DNA of 64,000 nt from Rhodobacter sp. NTK016B (GTDB lineage Bacteria > Pseudomonadota > Alphaproteobacteria > Rhodobacterales > Rhodobacteraceae), in NCBI RefSeq assembly GCF_017303295.1, contig NZ_JAFKOK010000004.1:237490-301489 (forward strand). The letters run 5' to 3'. Made by a program: the position numbers and the translations under genes. Positions within the stretch are counted from its first letter, which is position 1, and every line of letters starts with the position of its first letter. This document shows positions 24,602-33,580 of this stretch, in pieces. The notes under the pieces were generated by a model that saw nothing but the letters and a program-made list of their open reading frames with translations, did no database searches and was not told the origin of the DNA.

Positions 24602-26416
24602 TCAACCGTCCCCCAAGGTGAAGAGGTCGAGCGGCCCGAAGCCGCGCATTTCGTGCCGACCGAGCGGGCGCAGGGAGGCACGGGACAGTGCCGCCGCACC
24701 CGGACCGATAACCACCGCCGGGCCCAGCGTTTTGCCAGCCTGTTCCAACCGTGCGGCAAGGTTCACGCAGGCACCATGCGCGGTGTAATCGATGCGCGAC
24801 GCCGTCCCGACATCGCCCAGCACCGCCTCGCCGCTCTCGATCCCGATCCGCGTGCGCCCGAACTGAAGAACCTCGCGCAGGCTATCGGTTTCCCTTATGA
24901 TTTCCTGCGCGGCCTCAAGCGCGTGATCGACATGGCCGGGCTGATCCAGCGGTGCGTTGAACAGCGCGTGGACAGCGTCGCCGACGATCTTGTCGACCAT
25001 TCCCCCATGCCGCAGGATCACCGCGCAAACGGTATCGAAGTAACGGTCGAGCGCGGCGATCAGCTCTTCGGGGTCACGGCTGCGCGTGGCAGCGGTGAAG
25101 CCTTCTAGATCGGTGAAAAACGCGGTGATTTCACGGCGTTCTCCGCTAAGCCTGAGAAGGTTGGGACGCTCGGCCAACCGCGACACGACCACCGGCGGCA
25201 AGATCTGTCCCATGCGCTGGCGCAGCGCGCGCTCGGCACGGGCGGTCAGCGCGGCCTGCGCGATCAGCGCCACCGTCGCGGCGGCCACCACCGCCAACGC
25301 GGGCAGCATCGGATCATAGAGCCGTCCGTCCAGCAAATACGCCGCAACAGCGCCGCCCGACAGCACCGCGCCAAGGCCAAGCGTCAGCGCGGCCCCCCAA
25401 AGCGGCGCGAGGCCGGGCAGCGCCAGCGCCAGAATCCCACCCGCCAGCGTCAGCGCGCCAGCTTCGATCACGGCCGCGTTGCCGGGCCGCCACGGCACGG
25501 CGTCGGCCAGAAGATCGGTGGTCAGATCGGCGGCGATCTGGACCGATGGGTAAAGCGGCCCGGCCGAGGTCGGTCGCAACCCGCCCCGCTGCGGAACGGA
25601 CGAGCCGACGATCAGGATTTGACCTTCGGCAACAATGGCTTCGCCGGACAAGATCGCTGCGGCATCCAGCGTGCGTGCCGCGCGCTCGGCGGCGTCCCGG
25701 GGGCGCAGCCGCAGGCTTGCCAGATCGTCGAGCGGGACAGAAAGCGCGCCCATCATCAGCCGCAGCCCGTCCTCGGTCCGGGCGATCACCGGGGCCGAGA
25801 CGCCGAGCGCACGGCGGGCGAGCTCCAGTGGCAGCGACGGCACGGCGCTGTCGCCGATCCGCACCGCCACCGGCCCGAGACGCACGCGCGCCTCGGCGTC
25901 GCCGGGCAGCGACAGGCTGGTAAGCGTCACACTATCGGACAGGAACCCCGCGCACGGGGACTCGGCCCCCGGTGCCGCCCACAGATGCGTGGCTGCGTCC
26001 TGCGTCATCCCCATCGCCGCCGGCGCGCCCGGCAGGCTGGTGCCGCTGACCGAGAGCAGGACGCCCAGCACATTGGGTGCGCGCGAAAAGCTGGCGGCGA
26101 GGGCGAAGTTCTCGGCAGAAGCCTCGCAATTTCCTGCGAAAACCACGTCCCAGCCGATCACTTGCGGCTGGCTTTCGGCAAGCCTTGCGGCCAGCCTGGC
26201 CGACGCCGCGCGCGACCATGCCACGCCGGTATCGTCGGTGCGGGGAATGTCGATGACGCTCACGGCTTGGTTTTCGGGTGGCGCATCCAGCCTGACCAGC
26301 ATGTCGAGCGCGCGATCTTGCCAGCCGGCGATGGCCGGGGGCCGCCACCAGAGCAGCGCCGCCGCGATCAGGCATAGCGCCAGCACGACGATGGCGGCGA
26401 GTGGGTGGCGTGGCAT
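24602..26416 (-). CDS. CHASE2-domain class III nucleotide cyclase
   Basis: A 604-residue membrane receptor cyclase. Residues about 8-25 are the first helix; about 30-300 an extracytoplasmic CHASE2 sensor; about 315-390 two to three helices (LTLAGGILALALPGLAPLWGAALTLGLGAVLSGGAVAAYLL); about 420-600 the catalytic domain. Both metal-binding aspartates are present (FFTDLEGFT and KIVGDAV), as is the purine-selecting Lys in VDKIVGD and the VNLAARLE transition-state segment. The usual Asp before VN (GDxVN) is replaced: here it reads HGACVN. The start ATG 26416 is two bases after the crp-like stop, so it is translated with the regulator. Probably makes cAMP, though the altered residue leaves doubt. 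Confidence 0.88.
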   Translation of the reverse strand: MPRHPLAAIVVLALCLIAAALLWWRPPAIAGWQDRALDMLVRLDAPPENQAVSVIDIPRTDDTGVAWSRAASARLAARLAESQPQVIGWDVVFAGNCEASAENFALAASFSRAPNVLGVLLSVSGTSLPGAPAAMGMTQDAATHLWAAPGAESPCAGFLSDSVTLTSLSLPGDAEARVRLGPVAVRIGDSAVPSLPLELARRALGVSAPVIARTEDGLRLMMGALSVPLDDLASLRLRPRDAAERAARTLDAAAILSGEAIVAEGQILIVGSSVPQRGGLRPTSAGPLYPSVQIAADLTTDLLADAVPWRPGNAAVIEAGALTLAGGILALALPGLAPLWGAALTLGLGAVLSGGAVAAYLLDGRLYDPMLPALAVVAAATVALIAQAALTARAERALRQRMGQILPPVVVSRLAERPNLLRLSGERREITAFFTDLEGFTAATRSRDPEELIAALDRYFDTVCAVILRHGGMVDKIVGDAVHALFNAPLDQPGHVDHALEAAQEIIRETDSLREVLQFGRTRIGIESGEAVLGDVGTASRIDYTAHGACVNLAARLEQAGKTLGPAVVIGPGAAALSRASLRPLGRHEMRGFGPLDLFTLGDG

Positions 26417-26417
26417 G

Positions 26418-27107
26418 TCAGCCTTCGCCCCCCGCTTCAAGCCTTAAGCCGCTGATATCGCAGCGCCATGCGCCCGCCTCTTCGGCAAGCAGGCCCTCGT
26501 CGCGGAAATCCTGCAGAACCTTGTTCACCTTGGGCCGTGTTGCGCCCAGAACGGCGGCAAGTTCGCCTTGCGACAGGCCCAGCGACAGGCCTGCGCCCTC
26601 GGGAATGTCGGCGCCGTGAAGTTGCTCGAGGGTGATCAGCAGGAACCGCGCAACACGCGCGCGAAGTTGGTAAAGGGCGATAGATTCAAGCTGCAGCGTG
26701 GTCGCGCGCAGCATGGTCGAAACGCGGGTCAGCGCGGCCTCGTAGAACGCCGTGTCGCGCGCGGCCAGCCGGTCGAAATCGCGCCGCGACAGGACAAAGC
26801 CGCTGACGTGACCGACGGCGGTGGCATCGGCAGAGCGGGGCTGACGGTCGAAAAGCGCAATCTCTCCAAGCATTTCCCCCGCTTCCGCGTGACGCAGCAC
26901 AAGCTCTTTGCCGGCTTGCGTGACCAGCGAAACGCGGATGCGGCCGTCTTCGATCGCGACCAGCCAGTCGCCCGGATCGCCACGTTGGAACAGAACTTCG
27001 CCGGGGGCCCATGACCGCGCACGTGCGGCGTCGGCCACGGCATCGAGCGCCTCGCCGGGCAGGCTTTCGAACATCTCGAAGGATTTCCAGAAGCCCCGGT
27101 TGCGCAT
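26418..27107 (-). CDS. Crp/Fnr-family cyclic-nucleotide-type regulator
   Basis: A 229-residue transcription factor: cNMP-binding beta-roll at residues about 12-110, a long dimer helix at about 115-145, and a winged HTH at about 165-215 (LSLGLSQGELAAVLGATRPKVNKVLQDFRDEGLL). The phosphate-binding cassette GEMLGEIALFDRQPRSA (77-93) keeps the Arg-Ser pair (Arg91, Ser92) that contacts the cyclic phosphate, and no FNR-type cysteines are present, so cAMP is a plausible ligand. It lies between fecR-like and cyclase genes on one strand, which suggests the adjacent cyclase supplies its signal. Confidence 0.9.
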   Translation of the reverse strand: MRNRGFWKSFEMFESLPGEALDAVADAARARSWAPGEVLFQRGDPGDWLVAIEDGRIRVSLVTQAGKELVLRHAEAGEMLGEIALFDRQPRSADATAVGHVSGFVLSRRDFDRLAARDTAFYEAALTRVSTMLRATTLQLESIALYQLRARVARFLLITLEQLHGADIPEGAGLSLGLSQGELAAVLGATRPKVNKVLQDFRDEGLLAEEAGAWRCDISGLRLEAGGEG

Positions 27108-27181
27108 GACGATTCCCCTTTGCCGCGCCGTGATGGTGCAGGATCAAGAGGAAGCCGTAAAGCCCTGACAGGGCGCAGGTT

Positions 27182-27826
27182 TCATTCGCTGTCGGGGGTG
27201 TCTTCGAGCGGCTCGCCGGTGGGGGTGACGCCAAGGCTGGCAAAGGCCGCGTCGATGCGTGGCGAGGACCATTGCGTCACCACGCCCGGCTCGGCTCCTT
27301 CCGCGAGTACGCAGCCATCGCCCGCGTTGAGCGTGCGGGTGGTGTCGGCATTGCTGACCGTCACAGTACCGCGCTGGACGAAGACGGCGTAATCGCCCGA
27401 CGAGGGACCGACGAAGAACCGCGTGCCGCGCACGCCGATCTCGCCGAACGCCGTCACAACGCGCAGATCGAGCGGCGGCATGTCGTCGGGCCGGTCGAAG
27501 ACCATCGCGCCGCCGACCTGAATGACGCCGCCGACCTCGGACAGAAAATTTGCCAGTTCAATCTGGCTGTTAACCCCTAGATTGATGCGCGTGTCACGGT
27601 TGAGATAGAGGAGCGCAAGCCCGTCCTCGCCGGTGCGCGCGGTATCGCCGTTCATCAGCGCGGCACCAGTTTCGAGCGCCATCTCTTCGGCCCCGCGTTG
27701 CAGCATCCCGTCGCCCGAGACCGCGAGGACTTCGCCCAGTTCGGACCCGGTCGAGGCATGGGCCATCCGGACGAGCGGCAGGGTCGCGGCGGCGGCGAGG
27801 ACGTGTCGACGGGTGATAAGCGGCAT
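27182..27826 (-). CDS. FecR-domain exported protein
   Basis: A 214-residue protein with a Tat-like signal (TRRHVLAAAATLPLVRMAHA, residues 5-24) and a FecR domain at about 60-165, including the hallmark TAFGEIGVRGTRFFVG. Unlike FecR of iron signalling it has no cytoplasmic anti-sigma part, and no sigma factor or TonB receptor is adjacent; FecR-only exported proteins are commonly coded beside CHASE2 cyclases. It is the first gene of the fecR-crp-cyclase operon; the promoter should lie in 27827-27942. A role as a periplasmic partner of the CHASE2 sensor is inference. Confidence 0.85.
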   Translation of the reverse strand: MPLITRRHVLAAAATLPLVRMAHASTGSELGEVLAVSGDGMLQRGAEEMALETGAALMNGDTARTGEDGLALLYLNRDTRINLGVNSQIELANFLSEVGGVIQVGGAMVFDRPDDMPPLDLRVVTAFGEIGVRGTRFFVGPSSGDYAVFVQRGTVTVSNADTTRTLNAGDGCVLAEGAEPGVVTQWSSPRIDAAFASLGVTPTGEPLEDTPDSE

Positions 27827-27942
27827 GAAGGCTATCCGGTTTGATCAAAGGGCTGGATGAAGGCCCGAAGGGTAACATGGCCCTCACAGGCGGCGCATCA
27901 ACTATCACTGAGCCTGCGCGAAGGCCCGCGCGCGGGGCCTCA

Positions 27943-29199
27943 TCAAGCCTTAGGTTCGATCAATATCGCCCGGAAATCATTGACATTCGTCAGGGTCGGA
28001 CCCGTCACGACCTGCGCGCCGATCCTCCCGAAGAAGCCGTGCGCGTCATTGGTGGCGAGGGCCTGCTCGGCCTCCTCGCGGTGGCCGTCCAGCGTATCGG
28101 GACCGATCAGCGCGCCCGCCACTTCCGCAGCGCCGTCGACGCCGTCCGTATCGCAGGCAATGGCGTGGATGCCCGGCGCGCCGTCGAGCGCGAGCGCCAA
28201 GGCAAGGCAGAATTCCGCATTGGGCCCGCCCGAACCGTCACCGCGCCGGGTCACGGTCAGCTCGCCCCCCGACAGCAGCAGGCGCGGCGCGTCACCGGGG
28301 GCGAGCGTCTTCTGCATCTCGAGCGCCTGATGCGCCATCTCCACGGCGACGTCGCGCGCTTCGCCTTCGAGCGCGTCGCCAAGGATTTCGGTCGCGATCC
28401 CGTCGGCCCGCGCCAGCTCGGCAGCGGCGGCGAGGGATTGCGCGGGGGCCGCGTAGATCACGTTCTCGACTCGCGACAGCCGGGGGTCCCCGGGGGGAAT
28501 GACGCCGGTCGGACGTTCAAGCGCGGCCCGGACCGGGGCGGGCAGGTCTATCTGCCAACGCTCGATCACCGCGCGGACATCCGCGACGGTCGACGGATCG
28601 CCCACGGTGGGCCCTGAGCCGATAAAAGCCGGATCGTCGCCCGGCACGTCCGAGATCATCAGCGCCAGCATCCGCGCGGGATAGGCGGCGGCGGCAAGCT
28701 GTCCGCCCTTCACCCGGCTCAGATGTTTGCGCACGATATTCATCTTGCCGATTGGCGCCCCCGAGGCGAGGAGCGCACTGTTCACGGCCTTCTTGTCCTC
28801 AAGGCTGATCCCGTCACAGGGGGAAATCAGCAGCGCCGAGGCGCCGCCGGAAATGAGCGCGAGAACGAAATCGTCCTCACTCAGCCCGTCGAGCAGGGTG
28901 AGCATCCGGGCGGTGGCGTCGGCACCAGCCTGATCGGGAACGGGATGCGCCGCTTCGACAATTTCGATGCCCTGACAGGGCCTTGCATAGCCGTAGCGGG
29001 TGATGACCAACCCCTCGCAAGGGCCCCATGCGGCCTCGACCGCTTCGGCCATGCGGGCGCTGGCCTTGCCGGCGCCGACCACGACGATGCGGCCCTCAGG
29101 CTTGGGCGGCAGGGCCTCGGCCAGCGTGCGCATCGGGTCGGCGACCTCGACCGCGCGGTCGAAGAGGCGGCGCAGAAGCGTTTCGGGCTGGTCGATCAT
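27943..29199 (-). CDS. ttuD: Glycerate 2-kinase / hydroxypyruvate reductase-like (MOFRL) protein
   Basis: A 418-residue MOFRL-family enzyme; members phosphorylate D-glycerate to 2-phosphoglycerate, although alphaproteobacterial ones were named TtuD hydroxypyruvate reductases in tartrate catabolism. Motifs: VVVGAGKASARMAEAVE (about residues 35-51), ISGGASALLISPCDGISLEDKKAVNSALLASGA (about 121-153) and the C-terminal MOFRL domain SGGELTVTRRGDGSGGPNAEFCLALALAL with ACDTDGVDG. ATG 29199 is supported by AAGGAC just upstream. It is transcribed divergently from the TAXI-TRAP operon. Confidence 0.88.
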   Translation of the reverse strand: MIDQPETLLRRLFDRAVEVADPMRTLAEALPPKPEGRIVVVGAGKASARMAEAVEAAWGPCEGLVITRYGYARPCQGIEIVEAAHPVPDQAGADATARMLTLLDGLSEDDFVLALISGGASALLISPCDGISLEDKKAVNSALLASGAPIGKMNIVRKHLSRVKGGQLAAAAYPARMLALMISDVPGDDPAFIGSGPTVGDPSTVADVRAVIERWQIDLPAPVRAALERPTGVIPPGDPRLSRVENVIYAAPAQSLAAAAELARADGIATEILGDALEGEARDVAVEMAHQALEMQKTLAPGDAPRLLLSGGELTVTRRGDGSGGPNAEFCLALALALDGAPGIHAIACDTDGVDGAAEVAGALIGPDTLDGHREEAEQALATNDAHGFFGRIGAQVVTGPTLTNVNDFRAILIEPKA

Positions 29200-29335
29200 G
29201 GCAAGTCCTTGTGGCCGGTCAGTCGGGCGCATCATGGCGCGTCGGGGCGGGCTGTGAAAGGCCGCAAAACCCGTTGCCTGAAAGTCAGACAATTCGCGTG
29301 GCGGAATTTTTCTGTCGCGTTTCGCAATGAACGGC

Positions 29336-29364
29336 TTGTCATATCGCCCCTTGGCTCTTTCTAT
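29336..29364 (+). promoter_or_regulatory. Candidate promoter of the TAXI-TRAP operon
   Basis: TTGTCA at 29336-29341 and TTCTAT at 29359-29364 with a 17-base spacer, 28 bases before the start codon of the TAXI receptor; GGGAGG ribosome site follows. Confidence 0.4.
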
Positions 29365-29392
29365 GGGGCACATAAAAGGGAGGTAAAAACCA

Positions 29393-30358
29393 ATGAAGCA
29401 TACTCTTCACTTCGGCGTCGCCGCACTTGCCATCGCCGCTGCTGCTCCGGCCGCCGCGCAGATGCAGCTTTCGATCGCAACCGGCGGTACCGGCGGGGTC
29501 TATTACCCGATGGGCGGCGGTCTGGCCGAGATCATCAACACCCATATCGACGGCTATTCGGCGACCGCCGAAGTGACCGGCGCCTCGGTCGAGAATATGG
29601 GCCTGATCGCCACCGGCGATGCCGATCTGGCTATCGCGCTGGCCGATACGGTCGCGCAGGCGCAGACCGGAACCGGGCGGTTCGAAGGTCAGCAGCTGGA
29701 AATGGTGCGCGGGCTCGCCTCGCTCTATGCGAATATGGTGCAGATCGTGACGCTGGAAGGTTCGGGCATCGAGTCGCTGGCCGATCTGGCCGGGCATCGC
29801 GTGTCGGTCGGCGCGCCGGGTTCGGGCACCGAGGTCAACGCGCTGCAGATCCTCGAAGCCAACGGCATCACCTATGACGATATCGAGGAACAGCGCCTGA
29901 ACTTCAACGAAACCGCCGATGCGCTGGCCAATGGCGATATCGATGCGGGCTTCTGGTCGGTGGGCGCACCCACCTCGTCGATCCTGAACCTTGCGACCAC
30001 TCAGTCGATCCATGTGATCGAATTGTCGCCCGAGGAAATGGACGCGGCGATCGAAGCCAACCCGATCTTCGCGCGCACGACGCTGGCGGGCGGCACCTAT
30101 TCGGGCGTCGATGGCGACGTGGCGGTCGTGGGCGTGCCCAATGTGCTGACCGTCTCGTCCGCGATGGACGAGGATCTGGCCTATGAGATCACCAAGGCCA
30201 TGTTCGAGAACATCGCCGATCTGCAGGCCGTTCACCCGGCAGCGAACCAGACCACGATCGAGTTCACGCTCGACGCCACACCGGTTCCGCTGCATCCGGG
30301 TGCGATCCGCTATTACGAGGAAACGGGCGCCGAGGTTCCGGACCGTATGCGTCCGTGA
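29393..30358 (+). CDS. TAXI-family TRAP solute-binding protein
   Basis: Periplasmic receptor of a TRAP-associated extracytoplasmic immunogenic (TAXI) transporter, 321 residues with a Sec signal (residues 1-23). The family signature follows directly: MQLSIATGGTGGVYYPMGGGLAEIIN. Other typical segments are GHRVSVGAPGSGTEVNALQILEA and FWSVGAPTSSILNLAT. TAXI substrates are mostly unknown; some bind glutamate or 2-oxoglutarate-like acids. It is the first gene of an operon with DUF1850 and a fused TRAP permease. Confidence 0.93.
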   Translation: MKHTLHFGVAALAIAAAAPAAAQMQLSIATGGTGGVYYPMGGGLAEIINTHIDGYSATAEVTGASVENMGLIATGDADLAIALADTVAQAQTGTGRFEGQQLEMVRGLASLYANMVQIVTLEGSGIESLADLAGHRVSVGAPGSGTEVNALQILEANGITYDDIEEQRLNFNETADALANGDIDAGFWSVGAPTSSILNLATTQSIHVIELSPEEMDAAIEANPIFARTTLAGGTYSGVDGDVAVVGVPNVLTVSSAMDEDLAYEITKAMFENIADLQAVHPAANQTTIEFTLDATPVPLHPGAIRYYEETGAEVPDRMRP

Positions 30359-30368
30359 GCCGTCTGTC

Positions 30369-30848
30369 GTGATCGTTTCACGCATTGGCGGCGCTGGCCT
30401 TGCTGGCGCCGCTCTTTTGACATTGGCGAGCGTGGCGCAGGGCGAAAGCCTGTGTGCCACGCGGCTTGAAGATCAGGCGCGGCTCGGTTGTCTGACAATC
30501 GAGAACGGCGCGCGCTGGAGTGTCGTCTGGAACCATTCGGTCGACGGCTACGAAGTTGAAGACATTTATGAAAATCGTGACGGGGCGATGGTCCTCGTCC
30601 GCTCGCACCTGCCCGATTTTGGCGCCGGGCTGGGACATATTCCCGGTCGCGGGCGGCAGGTTTCCGATGGGCAGGGCGGCTATTGGATCGAGGATATCGA
30701 CGAGCCGGTGCCCGGTAACGCCTATGTCCTGCGCCCCGGCGCCGGGCCCGTGAACCACCGACTGCGCGCCGCCAGCGGCGAGATACCCCTCAGCACGCTG
30801 GCCGAACATGCCCGCGTTTTGATCGCGCTTTTACCGGAGACAGAGTGA
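30369..30848 (+). CDS. DUF1850 exported protein of the TAXI-TRAP operon
   Basis: A 159-residue DUF1850 protein. I chose GTG 30369, ten bases after the TAXI stop, because it directly precedes a signal-like segment (VSRIGGAGLAGAALLTLASVAQGES) and no ATG is available. The mature part carries the family pattern ENGARWSVVWNHSVDGYEVEDIYENRDGAMVLVRSHLPDFGAGLGHIPG. Genes of this family sit between TAXI receptor and permease in many genomes and are presumed accessory subunits. Its stop overlaps the permease ATG by one base. Confidence 0.82.
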   Translation: MIVSRIGGAGLAGAALLTLASVAQGESLCATRLEDQARLGCLTIENGARWSVVWNHSVDGYEVEDIYENRDGAMVLVRSHLPDFGAGLGHIPGRGRQVSDGQGGYWIEDIDEPVPGNAYVLRPGAGPVNHRLRAASGEIPLSTLAEHARVLIALLPETE

Positions 30849-32875
30849 TGGATCAGCCCGCATCCCGCGACGACGAGACCATGCCCGATCCCGCAGCCCC
30901 CAAGGCCGCGCAGCCCGCTTTCGTGCTCAAGCTGATCGCCATCGTCGGCGTGGTGCTGTCGATCTATCAGATGGGCGTCGCAGGCGGGTTCCAGACCTCG
31001 GATTTCCTGCCCTTCGAGCTGTTTCGCACCGGGCTTTTCTTCCTGCGGCCGATCCATCTGGGCTTCATTCTGGTTCTGTGTTTCCTGATCTACCCGGTCT
31101 GGGGGCCGGATCGCAAACGCGGCATTCTGGGATGGCTGATCGACGGGCCGCTGATCGCGGGCGGGGTGCTGGTGGGCTATTGGGTGCCCGCCAATATCGA
31201 CGCCATCGCCAACGCGATCTTCCCGCGCGAGATGGACGTGATCGTCAGCTGGATCACCGTTGTTCTGGTGCTCGAGGCGGCGCGGCGGGCGGTCGGTCTG
31301 GCCATGACGCTCATTGCTGCGGTGTTCCTGCTCTATGCGTTCGCGGGCAATCGGGGCGAGCTGCCATGGCTGTCGGACTGGATGCCCGGCATCCTGAACC
31401 ATCGCGGCTACACGTTCGAGCGCGTCGCAAGCCAGATGACGCTGGGGGCCGAGGGGATCTTTGGCGTGCCGCTGGGCGTCGCCGCGACCTTCATCTTCGT
31501 CTTCGTGCTGTTCGGCGCGGTGCTGGAAGTGACCGGGGCGGGCAAGTTCTTCATTGATCTGGCCTATGCCACGACCGGTCGTCAGCGCGGCGGCCCGGCC
31601 AAGGCGGCGGTGCTTGCCTCGGCAGGGATGGGCTCGATCTCGGGCTCGGCAATCGCCAATGTGGTGACAACCGGGGCGTTCACGATTCCTTTGATGAAAC
31701 GGCTGGGGTACCGGCCCGCTCAGGCCGGGGGGATCGAAGCCGCGGCCTCGACCGGGGGGCAGATCATGCCGCCGCTCATGGGTGCGGGCGCCTTCCTGAT
31801 GAGCGAATTCACCCAGGTCCCCTATATCGAGATCGTGCTGATCTCGATCTTTCCGGCGGTTTTGTATTTCGGCGTGATCTACCTGCTGGTGCATATCGCC
31901 GCCGTGAAACAGGGGATGAAGGGCATGACGGCAGCCGAGCTGCCGCTGACACGCAAGGTGCTGGCCGAGGGCTGGCATTTCCTGTTGCCGCTTGCCGCCT
32001 TGGTGGCGCTGCTGATCGTCGGATATTCGCCCATGCGGGTGGGCTTCTATGCCGTCCTGTCGATTGTCGCCGCCGCATCGGCCCGGGCCTTGTGGAACTG
32101 GGGGGCTTCGGGCGCATCGGGGGCGCATTTCGTGGCAATGTGCCGGGTGGGGCTGGCCAACACCCTGAAAGCGCTGGAACTCGGCGCGCGCAACGCGGTG
32201 GCCGTGTCGGTGGCCTGCGCGGTGGCCGGGATCATCGTCGGCATCGTCGGGCTGACCGGGCTGGGCCTGAAATTCTCGGCCATGATGCTGGCGCTGAGCC
32301 AGGGCAATCTGCTGATCGCGCTGTTCCTCGTGGTGATCGCCAGCCTGATCCTCGGCCTCGGCCTGCCGGTGACGGCGGCCTATATCGTGCTGATCATCCT
32401 CGTGGGCCCGGCGTTGAGCAACGAATTCGGCGTGCCGATCCTGATCGCCCACCTGCTGGTCTTCTGGTATTCACAGGATTCCAACGTCACCCCCCCGGTG
32501 GCTTTGGCCGGTTTCGCAGGCGCGGCAATCGCCGGGGCGAAGCCGATGGAGACCAGCGTTCAGGCGTGGAAATTCGCCAAGGGCCTTTATCTGATCCCGC
32601 TCTTCATGGTGTTCAACGAGCCGATCATCACCGGCGGGCCGATCCCGCTGGTGCTGTGGAACGGGCTGATCGTGATCATCGCGCTGGTGGCCTTTGCCGC
32701 CGTGCTCGAAGGCTTCCTGTGGGGGCCGATGCCGGTCTGGATGCGGCTGGCGCTGATCCCCGGCGTGATCGGCATCTTCTGGCCCGCTTTCTGGGCCGAA
32801 GCGGCGGGCGCGGCGCTGATTGTCGTGCTTCTGGGCATGAACCGCCAAAGCGCGAAACAGGCAGAATTGGCGTGA
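30848..32875 (+). CDS. TRAP transporter fused 4TM/12TM permease (TAXI type)
   Basis: A 675-residue fused DctQM-type permease. About residues 20-170 hold the small-subunit-like helices, and the rest the large DctM-like domain with FGVPLGVAATFIFVFVLFGAVLEVTGAGKFFIDLAYATTGRQRGGPAKAAVLASAGMGSISGSAIANVVTTGAFTIPLMKRLGY and later LGLGLPVTAAYIVLIILVGPAL. The SGSAxANVVTTG segment is typical of TAXI-TRAP permeases. It is sodium- or proton-driven by family analogy. ATG 30848 overlaps the DUF1850 stop; the convergent tetR gene ends 15 bases downstream. Confidence 0.93.
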   Translation: MDQPASRDDETMPDPAAPKAAQPAFVLKLIAIVGVVLSIYQMGVAGGFQTSDFLPFELFRTGLFFLRPIHLGFILVLCFLIYPVWGPDRKRGILGWLIDGPLIAGGVLVGYWVPANIDAIANAIFPREMDVIVSWITVVLVLEAARRAVGLAMTLIAAVFLLYAFAGNRGELPWLSDWMPGILNHRGYTFERVASQMTLGAEGIFGVPLGVAATFIFVFVLFGAVLEVTGAGKFFIDLAYATTGRQRGGPAKAAVLASAGMGSISGSAIANVVTTGAFTIPLMKRLGYRPAQAGGIEAAASTGGQIMPPLMGAGAFLMSEFTQVPYIEIVLISIFPAVLYFGVIYLLVHIAAVKQGMKGMTAAELPLTRKVLAEGWHFLLPLAALVALLIVGYSPMRVGFYAVLSIVAAASARALWNWGASGASGAHFVAMCRVGLANTLKALELGARNAVAVSVACAVAGIIVGIVGLTGLGLKFSAMMLALSQGNLLIALFLVVIASLILGLGLPVTAAYIVLIILVGPALSNEFGVPILIAHLLVFWYSQDSNVTPPVALAGFAGAAIAGAKPMETSVQAWKFAKGLYLIPLFMVFNEPIITGGPIPLVLWNGLIVIIALVAFAAVLEGFLWGPMPVWMRLALIPGVIGIFWPAFWAEAAGAALIVVLLGMNRQSAKQAELA

Positions 32876-32890
32876 TGTCAGTGGGTTGGA

Positions 32891-33490
32891 TTAACGTCTG
32901 ACATTGTCGAGGTAGCCGCTGATCGCCGCGATCACGCGCTCGGCCAGATGCTCTTGCGGTAACAATCCGTCGCCCGCGGTATTGACGATGGCGCGGGCGA
33001 TCAACACGGCGGTCAGGCGGTCATCGGGCGCAAGCGGTCCGAACCGCGTGGCCAGCAGATCGGCCGATAACCGGGCGATGTCTTCGGCCATGCGCGCGGC
33101 CTCGGCATCGAGGCTGAGCGATTTCTCAAGGATCTCCAGCACCGCAGCAAGGCGGGGGCGGGCGAATTGGTGGCGGATCGAGGCCGCGACCATCGCCTCC
33201 AGCGCCTGTGCAGCGCCGTGGGGGATCGCGTGCAATTCGTCCAGTAACAGCGCCCGCTCGCGCCGGATCAGCGCCACCAGCACCGCCTGCTTGTCGGGAT
33301 AGTACTGATACAGCGTGCCAATGCTGACACCCGCAACCTCGGCGATGGCGTTGGTGTTCAGCGCCTCGGGCCCCGAGGCTTCCAGAATGCGAGCCGCGCC
33401 TTCGACGATTGCCGCGCAGGTCGCGATCGCACGGGACTGACGCGGGATTTTGCGAGGTTCGACAGGGGTTTGAGAAGGCGTCTGGGGCAT
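32891..33490 (-). CDS. TetR-family regulator, divergent from the darcynin-like gene
   Basis: A 199-residue TetR repressor with an HTH domain at residues about 18-65 (ATCAAIVEGAARILEASGPEALNTNAIAEVAGVSIGTLYQYYPDKQAVLVALI) and a variable ligand-binding domain. The start ATG 33490 is preferred; a longer in-frame start exists but its extension is not protein-like. It is divergent from the 112-residue gene at 33581, and the region between them holds the palindrome at 33524-33537, so that gene is its likely target. Confidence 0.88.
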   Translation of the reverse strand: MPQTPSQTPVEPRKIPRQSRAIATCAAIVEGAARILEASGPEALNTNAIAEVAGVSIGTLYQYYPDKQAVLVALIRRERALLLDELHAIPHGAAQALEAMVAASIRHQFARPRLAAVLEILEKSLSLDAEAARMAEDIARLSADLLATRFGPLAPDDRLTAVLIARAIVNTAGDGLLPQEHLAERVIAAISGYLDNVRR

Positions 33491-33523
33491 GGCGAGACGG
33501 GGCAGGGATACGAGTAGGAAAGT

Positions 33524-33537
33524 CGAGTAATTGCTCG
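33524..33537. promoter_or_regulatory. Palindrome between tetR and the darcynin-like gene
   Basis: CGAGTAATTGCTCG, palindromic except for the TG-pair flanking AATT. It is central in the 90-base divergent region and is the likely operator of the TetR protein. Confidence 0.5.
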
Positions 33538-33580
33538 GATATCTTGAGGGACCGGGAACGACAAGAAGAAAGGCCCGCCC

